Origin: Streptomyces cupreus
GTDB taxonomy: Bacteria; Actinomycetota; Actinomycetes; Streptomycetales; Streptomycetaceae
Direction of reading: 5' to 3'
NCBI RefSeq assembly: GCF_014257025.1
Contig: NZ_JACMSF010000031.1
Span: 38,246 to 102,245 of the forward strand
DNA length: 64,000 bases
Below are positions 42,507 through 51,563 of this stretch, one piece after another (position 1 is the first letter of the stretch; every line of letters starts with the position of its first letter). The notes below the pieces were generated by a model that was given only the letters and a program-made list of their open reading frames with translations, did no database searches and had not been told where the DNA came from. Position numbers and translations under genes: made by a program.

Positions 42507-43573
42507 GCGTCCGCGATGAGTTCGTAGGAGCGCAGGCGCAGCTCGCCGCTGTGGGCGTGGGACGTGATCATCAACTCGTCGGCGCCGGTGCGCTTGTGGA
42601 GGTCGTCCAGACCGGAGCGGACCTCGTCGGCGGTGCCGTGCACGATGTTGGCGCCCCAGGATTCGATGAACTCCTCCTCCATGGCGCTGAATCGATGCGC
42701 CTCGGCCTCTTCGGGGCTGGGGAAGAGACCGGGCCGCCCGGTGCGCAGCCGCACCATGTTGAGCCCGGTGGCCCGGACCTGGCGCCGGGCCTCCTTCTCG
42801 TCGTCGGTGGCGAGGGCGGAGACGCCGATGAGGGCGTACGGCGCGTCCAGCACCTCGGAGGGCCGGAAGGTCTCGCGGTAGAGGTCGAGCGCCGGGATGG
42901 TGTTGTGCGCGGAGAAGTGGTGGGCGAAGGCGAAGGGCAGGCCGAGGGCGCCGGCGAGCCGGGCGCTGAAGCCGGAGGAGCCGAGGAGCCAGACGGGCGG
43001 TCGGTGCGGGCTCTGGACCCCGCCGGGCGCTGTGGCCTGGACCGGTCCCGGGACGGCGTGGATACGGCCGTAGGGGTGCCCGTCCGGGAAGTCGTCGTCG
43101 AGGAAGCGGGTCAGCTCGGTGAGCTGCTGGGGGAAGTCGTCGGCTGACTCGTTGAGCCGGTCGCTGCGGCGCAGGGCGGCGGCGGTGGCCCCGTCCGTGC
43201 CCGGCGCCCGCCCGAGACCGAGGTCGACGCGTCCCGGGGCGAGCGCCTCCAGGGTGCCGAACTGCTCCGCGATGACCAGCGGGGCGTGGTTGGGGAGCAT
43301 CACACCGCCCGAGCCGAGACGGATACGGGAGGTGTGGGCGGCGAGGTGGGCGAGGATCACGGCGGGGGACGAGGACGCCACGCCCGGCATGGAGTGATGT
43401 TCGGCGACCCAGTACCGGTGGAACCCGCGGGACTCCGTCAGCCGGGCGAGCTCGACGCTGGTCCTGAGGGCATCGCTGGCGGTGCTGCCGACGCCGACGG
43501 TGACCAGGTCGAGTACGGAGAGGGGGACGGGGGCGGTGCCCTGTACTGCGCCCCGGATCTCGTCTGCCGCCAT
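42482..43573 (-). CDS. LLM class flavin-dependent oxidoreductase
   Basis: The 363-residue bacterial luciferase-like monooxygenase uses FMNH2 or F420. It carries YWVAEHHSMPGVASSSPAVILAHLA, IRLGSGGVMLPNHAPLVIAEQF and APGRVDLGLGRAPGTD, the typical start of the MsnO8-like or LuxA-like group, and PPVWLLGSSGFSARLAG. The substrate is unknown. AGGAGG lies 9 nt before the ATG. It is convergent with cdgA with a 25-nt overlap, so antisense interference is possible. Confidence 0.9.
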   Translation of the reverse strand: MAADEIRGAVQGTAPVPLSVLDLVTVGVGSTASDALRTSVELARLTESRGFHRYWVAEHHSMPGVASSSPAVILAHLAAHTSRIRLGSGGVMLPNHAPLVIAEQFGTLEALAPGRVDLGLGRAPGTDGATAAALRRSDRLNESADDFPQQLTELTRFLDDDFPDGHPYGRIHAVPGPVQATAPGGVQSPHRPPVWLLGSSGFSARLAGALGLPFAFAHHFSAHNTIPALDLYRETFRPSEVLDAPYALIGVSALATDDEKEARRQVRATGLNMVRLRTGRPGLFPSPEEAEAHRFSAMEEEFIESWGANIVHGTADEVRSGLDDLHKRTGADELMITSHAHSGELRLRSYELIADAYELRAAA

Positions 43574-43696
43574 CGGTGGGTGCCTCCTGAAGTGCGCCTG
43601 CGTGGTTCTGCGCTCGGTAACAGGAGGGGGTCTCCGGTTTATTCCCGGTGAGGTTCTGCGCCGATCCGGCTACGAGAGCGGGCAGGCCGGCCCAGG

Positions 43697-45031
43697 TCAC
43701 GGCCGCCAGGACACCCGATGCTCGGCCAGCCGGGCCAGCACCGCGTGGTTGGCCTCCCAGCCGTCCGGGAACTTCACCAGCGTCCCCAGCTGGACCGGTT
43801 CCGTCGACGGGTAGTCGTCCAGGAGGTCGCTCACGCCCGCGCGGCAGACCACGATGCAGGCGTGCCGGTGGCGGGAGGCGAGGACGCACAGGCGGCCCGT
43901 CTCCAGGTGGAAGGCGGTGGCGTCGGGGCGGCCGGACAGGGGGTGCAGGACCACTGTCACGTCGTACTCCCGGCCCTGGAGGCGGTTCGCCGTGTCGACG
44001 GTGACGTCACTGACGCCCAGTTCCGCCAGCGCCGCCCGTACGGCCGCCGCCTGGTCGCGGTGCGCGGTGCCGACGGCGACCCGGTCGGCGGTCAGCGGCG
44101 CGGGGTCGGGCGAGCGCTCCGACGTCGCCGCGCCGCCCCGGTCCAGCAGCCGCCGTACGACCATCGCCACCGCCCGGACCGCCTCCGGGTCCGTGCGCGG
44201 GGTGTGCCGAGCGGGCAGTTCCAGCAGGCCCCAGCCCGCCTCGGCCGCCTCGTCGATGACCTTGTCGGCGCCGGAGCCGTCGGACGGGACGGCGAAGGTG
44301 AGGCGGCGGTCGTCGTGGCCGGTGCCGCTGCGGAAGGGGGTGTACGGGTAGAACGCGCCCGAGACCAGCGGCGCCGCCGACGCCGGAAGCCGCCAGGACA
44401 CCGGCAGCCGGTGCTGGGGCAGCTCGGGGTTGTGTGCGAGGAGGGTGGTCACCGCGGACGCCGAGGGGTCGTAGGACAGCCCCGCCCACTGGTCGCTGCC
44501 CACGATCGCGAACGGGTCCAGCTGGCCCGGGTCACCCACGAACAGCGCCCGCTCGAACAGCCCGGCCACGGCCAGCAGCGAGTCCGAGCGCATCTGGTAC
44601 GCCTCGTCCACGATCGCGTGCCGCCACGGCTCGTCGACCTTCACATGCGCCCACTTCGCGGCCGTGGAGATCGTGACCGGCAGCCCGGTCAGATCCGCGG
44701 CCTTCGCCGACTTGCGTACGTTCGGCAGGTCGTCCAGCGCCTTGTCGTACGGGTCGGCGTCGCTGCTGTGCAGCCGGCCCACCGGCAGCTCGGGGCTCTT
44801 CTCGGCCAGGCGCAGGACCAGGTCGTCGACCTGGGCGTTCGTCTGGGCCACGACCATCAGCGGGCGCCCGGCGTCGGCGAGTTCCAGCGCCGCGCGCACC
44901 ACCAGCGTGGACTTTCCGGCGCCCGGCGGGGAGTCGACGACCACACCGCGGTGTGTGCCGTTCAGGGTGTCGGCGAGGATCGCGTCGGTGGCCTGCGCGG
45001 CCGCCGCACCCGGGTCGAACACGACGGTCAC
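43697..45031 (-). CDS. SF1-type helicase/ATPase of a three-gene nuclease operon
   Basis: The 444-residue superfamily 1 helicase of the Upf1/Dna2-like branch has Walker A SPPGAGKST (residues 34-42), motif II VDEAYQM, motif III VGDPGQLDP, motif IV-like VSWRLP, motif V NRLQGREYDVTVV and motif VI ASRHRHACIVV. It lacks any fused nuclease. Its GTG start overlaps the stop of the preceding gene by 4 nt, and a Fe-S nuclease gene lies upstream. The pair recalls the nuclease and helicase halves of Dna2 on separate polypeptides. A role in DNA repair or defence is inferred. Confidence 0.85.
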   Translation of the reverse strand: MTVVFDPGAAAAQATDAILADTLNGTHRGVVVDSPPGAGKSTLVVRAALELADAGRPLMVVAQTNAQVDDLVLRLAEKSPELPVGRLHSSDADPYDKALDDLPNVRKSAKAADLTGLPVTISTAAKWAHVKVDEPWRHAIVDEAYQMRSDSLLAVAGLFERALFVGDPGQLDPFAIVGSDQWAGLSYDPSASAVTTLLAHNPELPQHRLPVSWRLPASAAPLVSGAFYPYTPFRSGTGHDDRRLTFAVPSDGSGADKVIDEAAEAGWGLLELPARHTPRTDPEAVRAVAMVVRRLLDRGGAATSERSPDPAPLTADRVAVGTAHRDQAAAVRAALAELGVSDVTVDTANRLQGREYDVTVVLHPLSGRPDATAFHLETGRLCVLASRHRHACIVVCRAGVSDLLDDYPSTEPVQLGTLVKFPDGWEANHAVLARLAEHRVSWRP

Positions 45032-46614
45032 AGGACGTCCTCCTCGGTCGGCTGATCGGCGGCCTCCGGCACGGCCTCGCCGGGCGGCCCGCCGTGCGTC
45101 CACGGTGTCTGCTCCGGGTCGGGCAGCTTCGCCCCGCCCCGCTGCTCGTGCTCGAACAGCGTGAAGCAGACCCGGTCGCCCTTCTCCGGCACGGACCCCA
45201 CCTCGGGTTCCTTGCCGCGCCCCATCTTGTCCAGGACACGCAGGACCAGCAGATCGCCGTCGGCGCTGACGAGCTCCGCCGACTGCGGTTTCCCGCCCAG
45301 CGAGCGGTACACCTTCACCCGCTCGCCGAGCTGCGGCCGGTCTTCCGTGCGCACGGTGACCAGCGGGCGCGGGCTCGGCCGCTTTCCTTCGCTGTACGCC
45401 ATGACGACATCCATGACCTCACCCGCGAACGCCTCCCCGGCCAGCCGCCGCCCGGCCATCACCAGCGGGTCGTCGAGCGCCTCCTGGGCCTCCAGCCGGG
45501 CCTGTTCGCGCTCCCGCGAGGCGAGCTTGTTCGCCGCGGTCACCGCGTCGTCGCGGCGCGGCTGCGGGGGCTCGCCGGCCGTGATCCGGTCCCGGTGGGC
45601 GGTGAACGACCAGCGGTCGCGCGTCCACCGCTCCTCGACATGCGCGCCGACAGGCAGTTCACGGAGCCGGTCCAGGCCCTGCCACACCGCGTCCCAGGTG
45701 GGCCGGGTGACCTTTTCGACCAGTTCGCGGATCTCCTGCTCGGCCTTGGTCAGCGCGCCGAACCGGTCGTCCGCCTCCAGGCCGTCCTCGGCGGCGGCGA
45801 GCGCGGTGCGGGCACGGTCGTAGCGCTCGAAGGCGGGGGCGAGCAGCTTGTTGTCGAACGCCGGGTCGGTGGCCGGACCGGCGGGCGGCCACAGCAACTG
45901 GCCCCGGTCGTCGCGTGCGAGCCCCACGCGCAGGGCGGCCTCGGCGCCCGACTCGCCCTCGGGCGGGGCGATCCAGGAGAGCAGCGCGCCCAGGTGCTGG
46001 TCCTCCAGGGTGGACTGCCCGGTCGCCCAGTGCCGGGCCAGCACGTCGGTCATCGCCAGCAGCAGCGAGGAGCCCGGCACCCGGGACCGCTCGCCGTAGT
46101 GCGTCAGCCACCGGCCGAGCAGCGGCACCCGGGGCGGCGCGGGATAGGGCGTCTCCGGGTCCTGCTCCGCCGTACGGCGAAAGCGCATGGAGCGGCCGAG
46201 CAGGCGTACGAAGTCCAGGCCCGCGCGGCTCGGGACGATCAGCTGGGGGGCGTCCGCGCACAGGTCGACCTCGACCTTGACCCGCTTGCCGGTCTCCGGG
46301 TCGGTGTCGGTGCGCTCGGCCGCCTCGACGACATCGGTGTACGCCTCGATGTGCGGCAGGACGACATCGGCCAGGTCCGCCAGGAACGTGAACCTGAGGT
46401 CGCGGTCGCGCGGTTGGGGTACGACCAGCAGGCGCGGGGCGTCCCGGTCCGTGCCGACCAGGGCGCCGAGCGGGGCGCCGGCCTCACCGGCGGTGGTGAG
46501 CGGCACGAAGACCAGCGGGCGCTCGGACAGGTGCCGGTGGCGGACGGTGGCCGAGGGCTGGGCGCGGCCGGTGCTGAACGCTTCGAGGCGGGCGAGGGTG
46601 GCGATCAGGGACAC
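45028..46614 (-). CDS. Conserved protein of unknown function, middle gene of nuclease/helicase operon
   Basis: I recognise no catalytic domain in this 528-residue protein. It has a basic N-terminal region (ATVRHRHLSERPLVFVPL), an LLGRWLTHYGERSRVPGSSLLL stretch, and long charged helices likely to form a coiled coil (KAEQEIRELVEKV; ANKLASREREQARLEAQEALDD). A C-terminal beta-rich domain follows (GERVKVYRSLGGKPQSAELVS ... GDRVCFTLFEHEQRGG). Overlaps of 10 nt with the nuclease gene and 4 nt with the helicase gene imply a stoichiometric complex. GGGAGG precedes the GTG start. It may be the scaffold or specificity subunit. Confidence 0.75.
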   Translation of the reverse strand: MSLIATLARLEAFSTGRAQPSATVRHRHLSERPLVFVPLTTAGEAGAPLGALVGTDRDAPRLLVVPQPRDRDLRFTFLADLADVVLPHIEAYTDVVEAAERTDTDPETGKRVKVEVDLCADAPQLIVPSRAGLDFVRLLGRSMRFRRTAEQDPETPYPAPPRVPLLGRWLTHYGERSRVPGSSLLLAMTDVLARHWATGQSTLEDQHLGALLSWIAPPEGESGAEAALRVGLARDDRGQLLWPPAGPATDPAFDNKLLAPAFERYDRARTALAAAEDGLEADDRFGALTKAEQEIRELVEKVTRPTWDAVWQGLDRLRELPVGAHVEERWTRDRWSFTAHRDRITAGEPPQPRRDDAVTAANKLASREREQARLEAQEALDDPLVMAGRRLAGEAFAGEVMDVVMAYSEGKRPSPRPLVTVRTEDRPQLGERVKVYRSLGGKPQSAELVSADGDLLVLRVLDKMGRGKEPEVGSVPEKGDRVCFTLFEHEQRGGAKLPDPEQTPWTHGGPPGEAVPEAADQPTEEDVL

Positions 46615-47792
46615 GGGACCGCCTCCCGGGCGCCGAGTGCCTCGGCACGCAGGCGTGCCGCTCTGCGCAGTGCCGCCACCGCCGGGTCGGCCGGGTCCCC
46701 CGCGGTGCCGCGGGCCGCCGCCAGCACGTCCTCGACGGTGGTCAGACCGCCCAGTTCGGCGCGGACCGAACGGCCGAGCGAGGTGACCGCGTCGGCCGTA
46801 CGGGAGCGGTCACGGCAGTGGAAGGCCAGCTCGCAGGCGGACAGACACTCGGGCGCGTACGTCGCCGGGACGGACTCCACGGCGGCCGTCAGCTCGGCTG
46901 CGGGCAGCCCGGGATCGAAGCAGGTGCCTTCGGGGAGGGCTTCGGCGATCTCCTCGATCCGGGTGAGCCGGGCCAGCTGACGGGCGGTCACCGCGCGCTG
47001 CTTGCGGATGTCGACGCCGGAGGCGGTGGGCAGGTTGGAGAAGTCCTTGGGGCACACGAGCAGGATCCGGTGCCGCACGCGCGGGGCGGGGGTGAGGCGG
47101 GCCGCCACCTGCTCCAGCGCCAGCACGTACACCGCCGACTGCCGGGCCGCGGCGCCGACCTTCGCCGGGTCCGCGGAGCCGTCCAGCATCGGGAAGGACT
47201 TGATCTCCACGACCGTCCAGCTGCCGTCGGGGTGCACCACCACCGCGTCCGGCTCCAGGAACGCGGGCGAGCCGGCCACGTCGAGCGCGAGCATCGGGTG
47301 GTCCAGCAGCGTCCAGGAACCCGGAGTCTCGCCCGCCTCGCGCAGCGCCAGCGCCGTACGGGCCGCGCGGCCCTCGGGGCCGGTCGCGGAGAGGTCCGGC
47401 ACCTGCGCGTGGGCGGGTGGTTCGGCGGAGCGGTCCAGCTTCTCGTGCACAAGACGGAGCAACTCCGCGCCGCCGTCCGCCTTGACCCTCGCCTCGAAGG
47501 CGTTGCCCCGGGTGAGGGCGAACTGCGACTGTCCGAAGGCCGACGGGGCGCCCAGGGCGCTCGCCAGTGCCGTCTTGTTCACGCCCGCGCCGTCGAGGAT
47601 CGCGCGCCTTCTGCAGCCGGGGTTGGCGGCGAGGGCGGCCAGGGCGCGGGCGTCCAGCGCCTTGGCCGGTACCTCGGGACCGCGCAGCTCAGCGAGCCGG
47701 TGCCGGAGCGCCGTCCCCCGCGTCCGTGGGAGAGGCACCCGGCTCGGCTCCGGGCTCGAACCGTGACTCGCGCTGCCGTGGAAATCGCTCAC
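46605..47792 (-). CDS. Fe-S cluster PD-(D/E)XK nuclease (AddB/Cas4/Dna2-like)
   Basis: The protein of about 395 residues has a RecB-type nuclease core: RGNAFEARVK, then EPDAVVVHPDGSWTVVEIKS with Asp182 and Glu196-x-Lys198, and ARQSAVYVLAL as motif IV/V. Cys60 lies before the core, and Cys316, Cys320 and Cys326 after it. This is the four-cysteine layout that holds a 4Fe-4S cluster in AddB, Cas4 and Dna2, here as C-x3-C-x5-C. The GTG at 47792 is taken; an alternative TTG at 47822 would lengthen the overlap with the PAP2 gene, which is already about 100 nt. It is followed by two coupled genes. Confidence 0.85.
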   Translation of the reverse strand: MSDFHGSASHGSSPEPSRVPLPRTRGTALRHRLAELRGPEVPAKALDARALAALAANPGCRRRAILDGAGVNKTALASALGAPSAFGQSQFALTRGNAFEARVKADGGAELLRLVHEKLDRSAEPPAHAQVPDLSATGPEGRAARTALALREAGETPGSWTLLDHPMLALDVAGSPAFLEPDAVVVHPDGSWTVVEIKSFPMLDGSADPAKVGAAARQSAVYVLALEQVAARLTPAPRVRHRILLVCPKDFSNLPTASGVDIRKQRAVTARQLARLTRIEEIAEALPEGTCFDPGLPAAELTAAVESVPATYAPECLSACELAFHCRDRSRTADAVTSLGRSVRAELGGLTTVEDVLAAARGTAGDPADPAVAALRRAARLRAEALGAREAVPCP

Positions 47793-48666
47793 CCGCGGAA
47801 GTCTGGCATCCGCCACTGACAATCGAGGCCTCTGCGGCGGGAGAGGCCTCGGTGGCGGCCTCGGCCGAGCGTGCCGCGATCAGGCTGCCGCGGCCCTCGA
47901 AGCGCACCCGGACCCGCTCCGCGCAGCGCAGGACGTACGGCGTCAGCAGGAACCCGGCACCCATCACGGCGGCGCCCGCGACCGCGTCCAGGAAGTAGTG
48001 GTTGGCGGTGCCCATCACGACGATCGCGGTCACCAGCGGGTAGACCACACCGGCGATCTTGGTGAGCCGGGTCCCGCCGTAGCGCCACAGCATGACGCCG
48101 CACCACAGCGCCCAGCCGCAGTGCAGGCTCGGCATCGCCGCGTACTGGTTGGTCAGACCGCCGAGGCCCTTCGGGGCGCTCGCGTCGCCGGCCCACCAGC
48201 CGTAGGAGCTGTACTGGGCCATCGTGTCCACGAAGCCGTGCGTCGGGGAGAGGAGCCGGGGCGGGCAGGTCGGCAGCAGGGTGAAGCCGATCAGGCCGAT
48301 GAACGTGGACGTCATCAGCCAGGTGCGGGCGGCGCGGTAGTGCACGGCACGCGATCTGAAGATCCAGACCAGGATCACCGGGGTGATCAGGTAGTGCAGC
48401 GAGGCGTACCAGAAGTCGGCCGGTACCCCCAGCCAGGGTTCGCGGGTGAAGAGACGGTTCAGCGGGTGCTCGGCGTTGAGGTGCAGCAGCTTCTCGACGC
48501 GCAGGATCGCCAGGCCGTGGTCGACGGCCGAGGCGACATCACCGCGGGCCAGCAGGCGGCCCGCCGAGTAGCACGCGTACACCAGAACGATCAGCGGCAG
48601 CTCGGTCCACCAGCGCAGACGGCTTCGTGGTGCCGCCTGTATGCCCGGTGTCTCGGCGTGCGGCAT
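47689..48666 (-). CDS. PAP2-type integral membrane phosphatase/transferase
   Basis: The 325-residue membrane protein has about six helices and the PAP2_3 (Aur1/Ipt1-like) motif set: LPTCPPRLLSP, AMPSLHCGWALWCG and GTANHYFLDAVAG, with the catalytic His residues. Such enzymes handle lipid phosphates or phosphoinositol-type head groups. A disordered, Glu/Pro/Ala-rich cytoplasmic tail of about 70 residues overlaps the nuclease gene in another frame. GGGGAGG lies 8 nt before the ATG. The substrate is unknown. Confidence 0.85.
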   Translation of the reverse strand: MPHAETPGIQAAPRSRLRWWTELPLIVLVYACYSAGRLLARGDVASAVDHGLAILRVEKLLHLNAEHPLNRLFTREPWLGVPADFWYASLHYLITPVILVWIFRSRAVHYRAARTWLMTSTFIGLIGFTLLPTCPPRLLSPTHGFVDTMAQYSSYGWWAGDASAPKGLGGLTNQYAAMPSLHCGWALWCGVMLWRYGGTRLTKIAGVVYPLVTAIVVMGTANHYFLDAVAGAAVMGAGFLLTPYVLRCAERVRVRFEGRGSLIAARSAEAATEASPAAEASIVSGGCQTSAGERFPRQRESRFEPGAEPGASPTDAGDGAPAPAR

Positions 48667-48856
48667 CCGATCGCCTCCCCCTTCTCGTCGTGGCGCCGGT
48701 TGCCCGGACGGGCCACTTTACGGTGTATGTGCACGCCTCCATCGGGCGCCCCCGGCCCTGATAGACGCAGAGATCGCCCGCCGGGTTGCCCTTTCACAGG
48801 GTGCGGGATGATGGATGGGTTCCGCCTCGCATATTCGTGGAAAGGCACTCGAATCC

Positions 48857-49453
48857 ATGGCACCGCGCATTCTGTTGGCCCGGCACGGACAGACCGAGTG
48901 GTCGCTGTCCGGGAAGCACACCGGGCGGACCGATGTGCCGCTGCTGGAGGAGGGGCAGCGGGGGGCGAAGCTGCTCGGGGAACGGCTGCATCGGGCGCCG
49001 CTCGACGGGCTGCCCGGGGTGGAGGTGCGGACCAGTCCGCTGGTACGCGCGCGTGAGACGTGTGAGCTGGCGGGGTTCGGGGAGCGGGCGTCCGTGTGGG
49101 ACACGCTCATGGAGTGGGACTACGGCGACTACGAGGGCATGACTCCGGCCGAGATCCAGGCCGTGCGTCCCGGGTGGCTGATCTGGCGGGACGGTGTCCC
49201 CTCGGGGGAGACGCTGGATGAGGTCACCGCGCGGGCGGACGAGGTGGTGGCGTGGGCGCGGTCGGCGGACCGGGACGTCTTGATCTTCGCCCATGGGCAC
49301 ATCCTGCGGTCCATAGGGGCGCGTTGGCTGGGGTTGCCGCTGTCGTTCGCTGCGCGGATACGGCTGAATCCGACGTCGCTGTCGGTGCTGGGGTGGGCGT
49401 ACGGGGAGCCGGCGCTGGAGAGTTGGAACGACGTGGGGCATCTGGCGGGCTGA
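48857..49453 (+). CDS. Histidine phosphatase family protein
   Basis: The 198-residue phosphoglycerate-mutase-like phosphatase has the catalytic RHGQTEWSLSGKHTGRTD motif, the partner Arg in SPLVRARET, an acid residue in LMEWDYGDYEG and the second His in IFAHGHILRSIG. The substrate may be a sugar phosphate or cofactor phosphate. The ATG at 48857 starts the core strand and the ribosome site is weak. It is divergent from the PAP2 gene. Confidence 0.9.
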   Translation: MAPRILLARHGQTEWSLSGKHTGRTDVPLLEEGQRGAKLLGERLHRAPLDGLPGVEVRTSPLVRARETCELAGFGERASVWDTLMEWDYGDYEGMTPAEIQAVRPGWLIWRDGVPSGETLDEVTARADEVVAWARSADRDVLIFAHGHILRSIGARWLGLPLSFAARIRLNPTSLSVLGWAYGEPALESWNDVGHLAG

Positions 49454-49460
49454 GGCAGGG

Positions 49461-49518
49461 CGTTTTTCGCCCCCGCCGCCCCTAGCTGAGGCCGACGTTT
49501 TTCGCCCCCGCCGCCCCT
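49461..49518. repeat. 35-nt tandem repeat downstream of phosphatase gene
   Basis: A 23-nt unit beginning CGTTTTTCGCCCCCGC occurs at 49461-49483 and 49496-49518, 35 nt apart. It is followed by a G/C-rich hairpin element near 49534-49603 of the kind scattered between Streptomyces genes. It may help terminate the phosphatase message. Confidence 0.75.
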
Positions 49519-49603
49519 ACCCGTCCCATCCCCTGGGGCTGCCGCCCCCGGACCCCCGCTTCGGCCCTGAAGGGGCCTCGTCCTCAAGCGCCGGACGGGC
49601 TGA

Positions 49604-49765
49604 GGTGGTTGGGCTGCGTCGCCCCCAGCGGGTGGTGGGGGTTTGGGGCGGCTGTGCTTCGTCTTCAGGCGCGGGGCGGGTTGGGGTGGTTGGGCTGTGT
49701 GGCCCTCAGTGGGTGGGTGGGGGTTTGGGGCGGCTGTGCCTTGTCTTCAGGCGCCGGGCGGGCTG
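49604..49765. repeat. Two imperfect 81-nt direct repeats
   Basis: Copies start at 49604 and 49685 with GGTGGTTGGGCTG and share GGGGGTTTGGGGCGGCTGTG and CGTCTTCAGGCGC or TGTCTTCAGGCGC. A partial third end precedes them near 49579. The unit has long G-runs able to fold. The whole gene-free stretch 49454-49880 contains only such repeats and no credible gene. Confidence 0.8.
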
Positions 49766-49880
49766 CAGAACTGCCGTAGCTGCGGGCAGTCATGCCGTTG
49801 GGGCGGCGCCCGCTGCCAAGGAGAGCGGGAGCCCGCAAGCGCGGGCGAGTGAAACCCCCGCACCCACCCAGCCGCAACGT

Positions 49881-51281
49881 TCACACCGCCCGCGGCAAGC
49901 TCCCGTGCTTGTCCAGGAACGCTGATACGCCTGACGCGCGTCTGTGCGGGAGCAGTACCCGGGCCGTGCCTGCCAGCATTGTTTGGATGCGGGACGACTG
50001 GACCTGGGTCAGCAGGTCCAGTACCCGCATTCCCGCCATCGCCGCCTCGTCCGGGCGGCCGCCCCTCGCCAGGTCGTCCGCCAGTTCCGCGGTGTACAGG
50101 GCGATGTTCCGGGTGAAGTGCGGGTCCTGGAGTTGGGCCGCGCGCCCCGCATGCCGTGCCGCTCGGCGCCAGTCGCCCAGCGTCGACCAGCACTGCGCCT
50201 CCAGGCCCTCCAGCTCTGCCTCGCCGTAGAAGCTCATCCACTCGGGGTCGGCGTCCGATCGGCCCCGGTCGTAGAGCGCTTGGGCACGCGCGAGTGCCTG
50301 CGCGCAGCCCGTGCGGTCGGCGAGGCCCGCCCAGCCGCCCGCCTCGCGCAGCGCGAGCAAGGACATCAGGCGCGCGGAGCCGAGGGGGCGTGCCACGCGC
50401 TGTGCGGCCTGTGCCGCGCGCACCGCCTCGCGCGGGCGGCCCGCGTCCCGCGCGAGGAACGACGTGTTGCAGAAGGCGTGCGCCTCCAGACCCGGGTCCC
50501 CGGCCATCCGGGCGGTCGCCAGCGCCTCCGCGTAATGGGAGCGCGCGTCGTCGAACCGGCCCGAGTCGTGCGCCAGCCAGCCGACCGAGATGGCCAGCTC
50601 ACCCGCGCCCGAGTGCAGCCGTTCACCCGCCGTGTGCCGAGTGGTACCGGCGTCCAGCAGCGCGTAGGCGGCGCGCAACGGAGCCGCCGCGCGCCGGTAC
50701 AGACCGTCCGCGCCGTGCCGGTCGTCCAACAGCCGGATCCTGCGGACCGCTTCCTCCAGCACCTCCACCTCGCTCGTCCCGACCCGCCGCGCTGGACGTT
50801 CCGCGGCCGTGGCGTCGATGGCGAGCCCGAACGGGCTGAGCGAGGCGGCGGCCACCGTGGCGCCTCCGCCGGTCATGAATGCGCGACGCAGCACGTCGCT
50901 CTCCTCGGGTTTCTCGTGCGTGTCGTACGGGTCTTGCGTGTCATACGGCTCGGGCACCCCCCACATCTCACTCGCGGCGCCGCGTGCCCGGCGCCCGCGT
51001 ACGGACGAGCGGGGCGCGAAGCCCAGGTCGGTGAGCGTGCGACCGGGGAACATGTGCAGGAACACCCGTTCGTACGCGTAGTTGGGGCACCGGATCTCGC
51101 CCGCCTCGACCCTGCCGATGTAACGCGCGTCACAGCTGACCCGCTCCCCGATCTCGCGCGCTGCCCTGCGGACCGCCGCGGCGAACTCGGCCGGCGAGCG
51201 CTGTCCGCGCAACTGCCGGAACGCGAGGTTCGGTCGGGGTGGTCTCGGTGGCTGGGGCGAGTTCAGCTCTGACGACGTCAT
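49881..51281 (-). CDS. HTH-TPR transcriptional regulator-like protein
   Basis: The 466-residue protein has an N-terminal helix-turn-helix-like region (RSPAEFAAAVRRAAREIGERVSCDARYIGRVEAGEI) and a linker with acidic YDTQDPYDTHEKPEES. A hydrophobic GGGATVAAASLSPFGLAI segment follows, then several TPR helices (HYAEALATARMAGDPGLEAHAFC; AALYRRAAAPLRAAYALLDAG-type). This layout resembles Streptomyces regulators such as NsdA that act on development and antibiotic production, but identity is not established. The ATG at 51281 follows GAGAGGA. Confidence 0.75.
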   Translation of the reverse strand: MTSSELNSPQPPRPPRPNLAFRQLRGQRSPAEFAAAVRRAAREIGERVSCDARYIGRVEAGEIRCPNYAYERVFLHMFPGRTLTDLGFAPRSSVRGRRARGAASEMWGVPEPYDTQDPYDTHEKPEESDVLRRAFMTGGGATVAAASLSPFGLAIDATAAERPARRVGTSEVEVLEEAVRRIRLLDDRHGADGLYRRAAAPLRAAYALLDAGTTRHTAGERLHSGAGELAISVGWLAHDSGRFDDARSHYAEALATARMAGDPGLEAHAFCNTSFLARDAGRPREAVRAAQAAQRVARPLGSARLMSLLALREAGGWAGLADRTGCAQALARAQALYDRGRSDADPEWMSFYGEAELEGLEAQCWSTLGDWRRAARHAGRAAQLQDPHFTRNIALYTAELADDLARGGRPDEAAMAGMRVLDLLTQVQSSRIQTMLAGTARVLLPHRRASGVSAFLDKHGSLPRAV

Positions 51282-51563
51282 GGCCGGGTCCTCTCGTGCG
51301 AACCGTCGAACCATGCCGGACTGGAGACGAGTTGAACGATTTGTTCGCTTCGTACCCTCGAAGTCCGGCGGGCAAGAACGTACCTGCTGTGTCGGACCCG
51401 CCACGCAGTGTTTGGCTACAAACCGGATATCTCATCCAGCATCTGCCATGAACTGCCATCCTTTGCGGCGGACTTGTGCCGTAGCCGTTGACGCGGTGAC
51501 ACGTTGAACCAGATGGGCCGGGAGCCGCCCGATTCCCGACCCGCTCGTTTCGAGGAGGGTTCC

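Noticed and set aside
44953..46980. Long plus-strand frame opposite the nuclease/helicase operon
   Set aside because: It crosses three genes on the other strand and has shadow composition.
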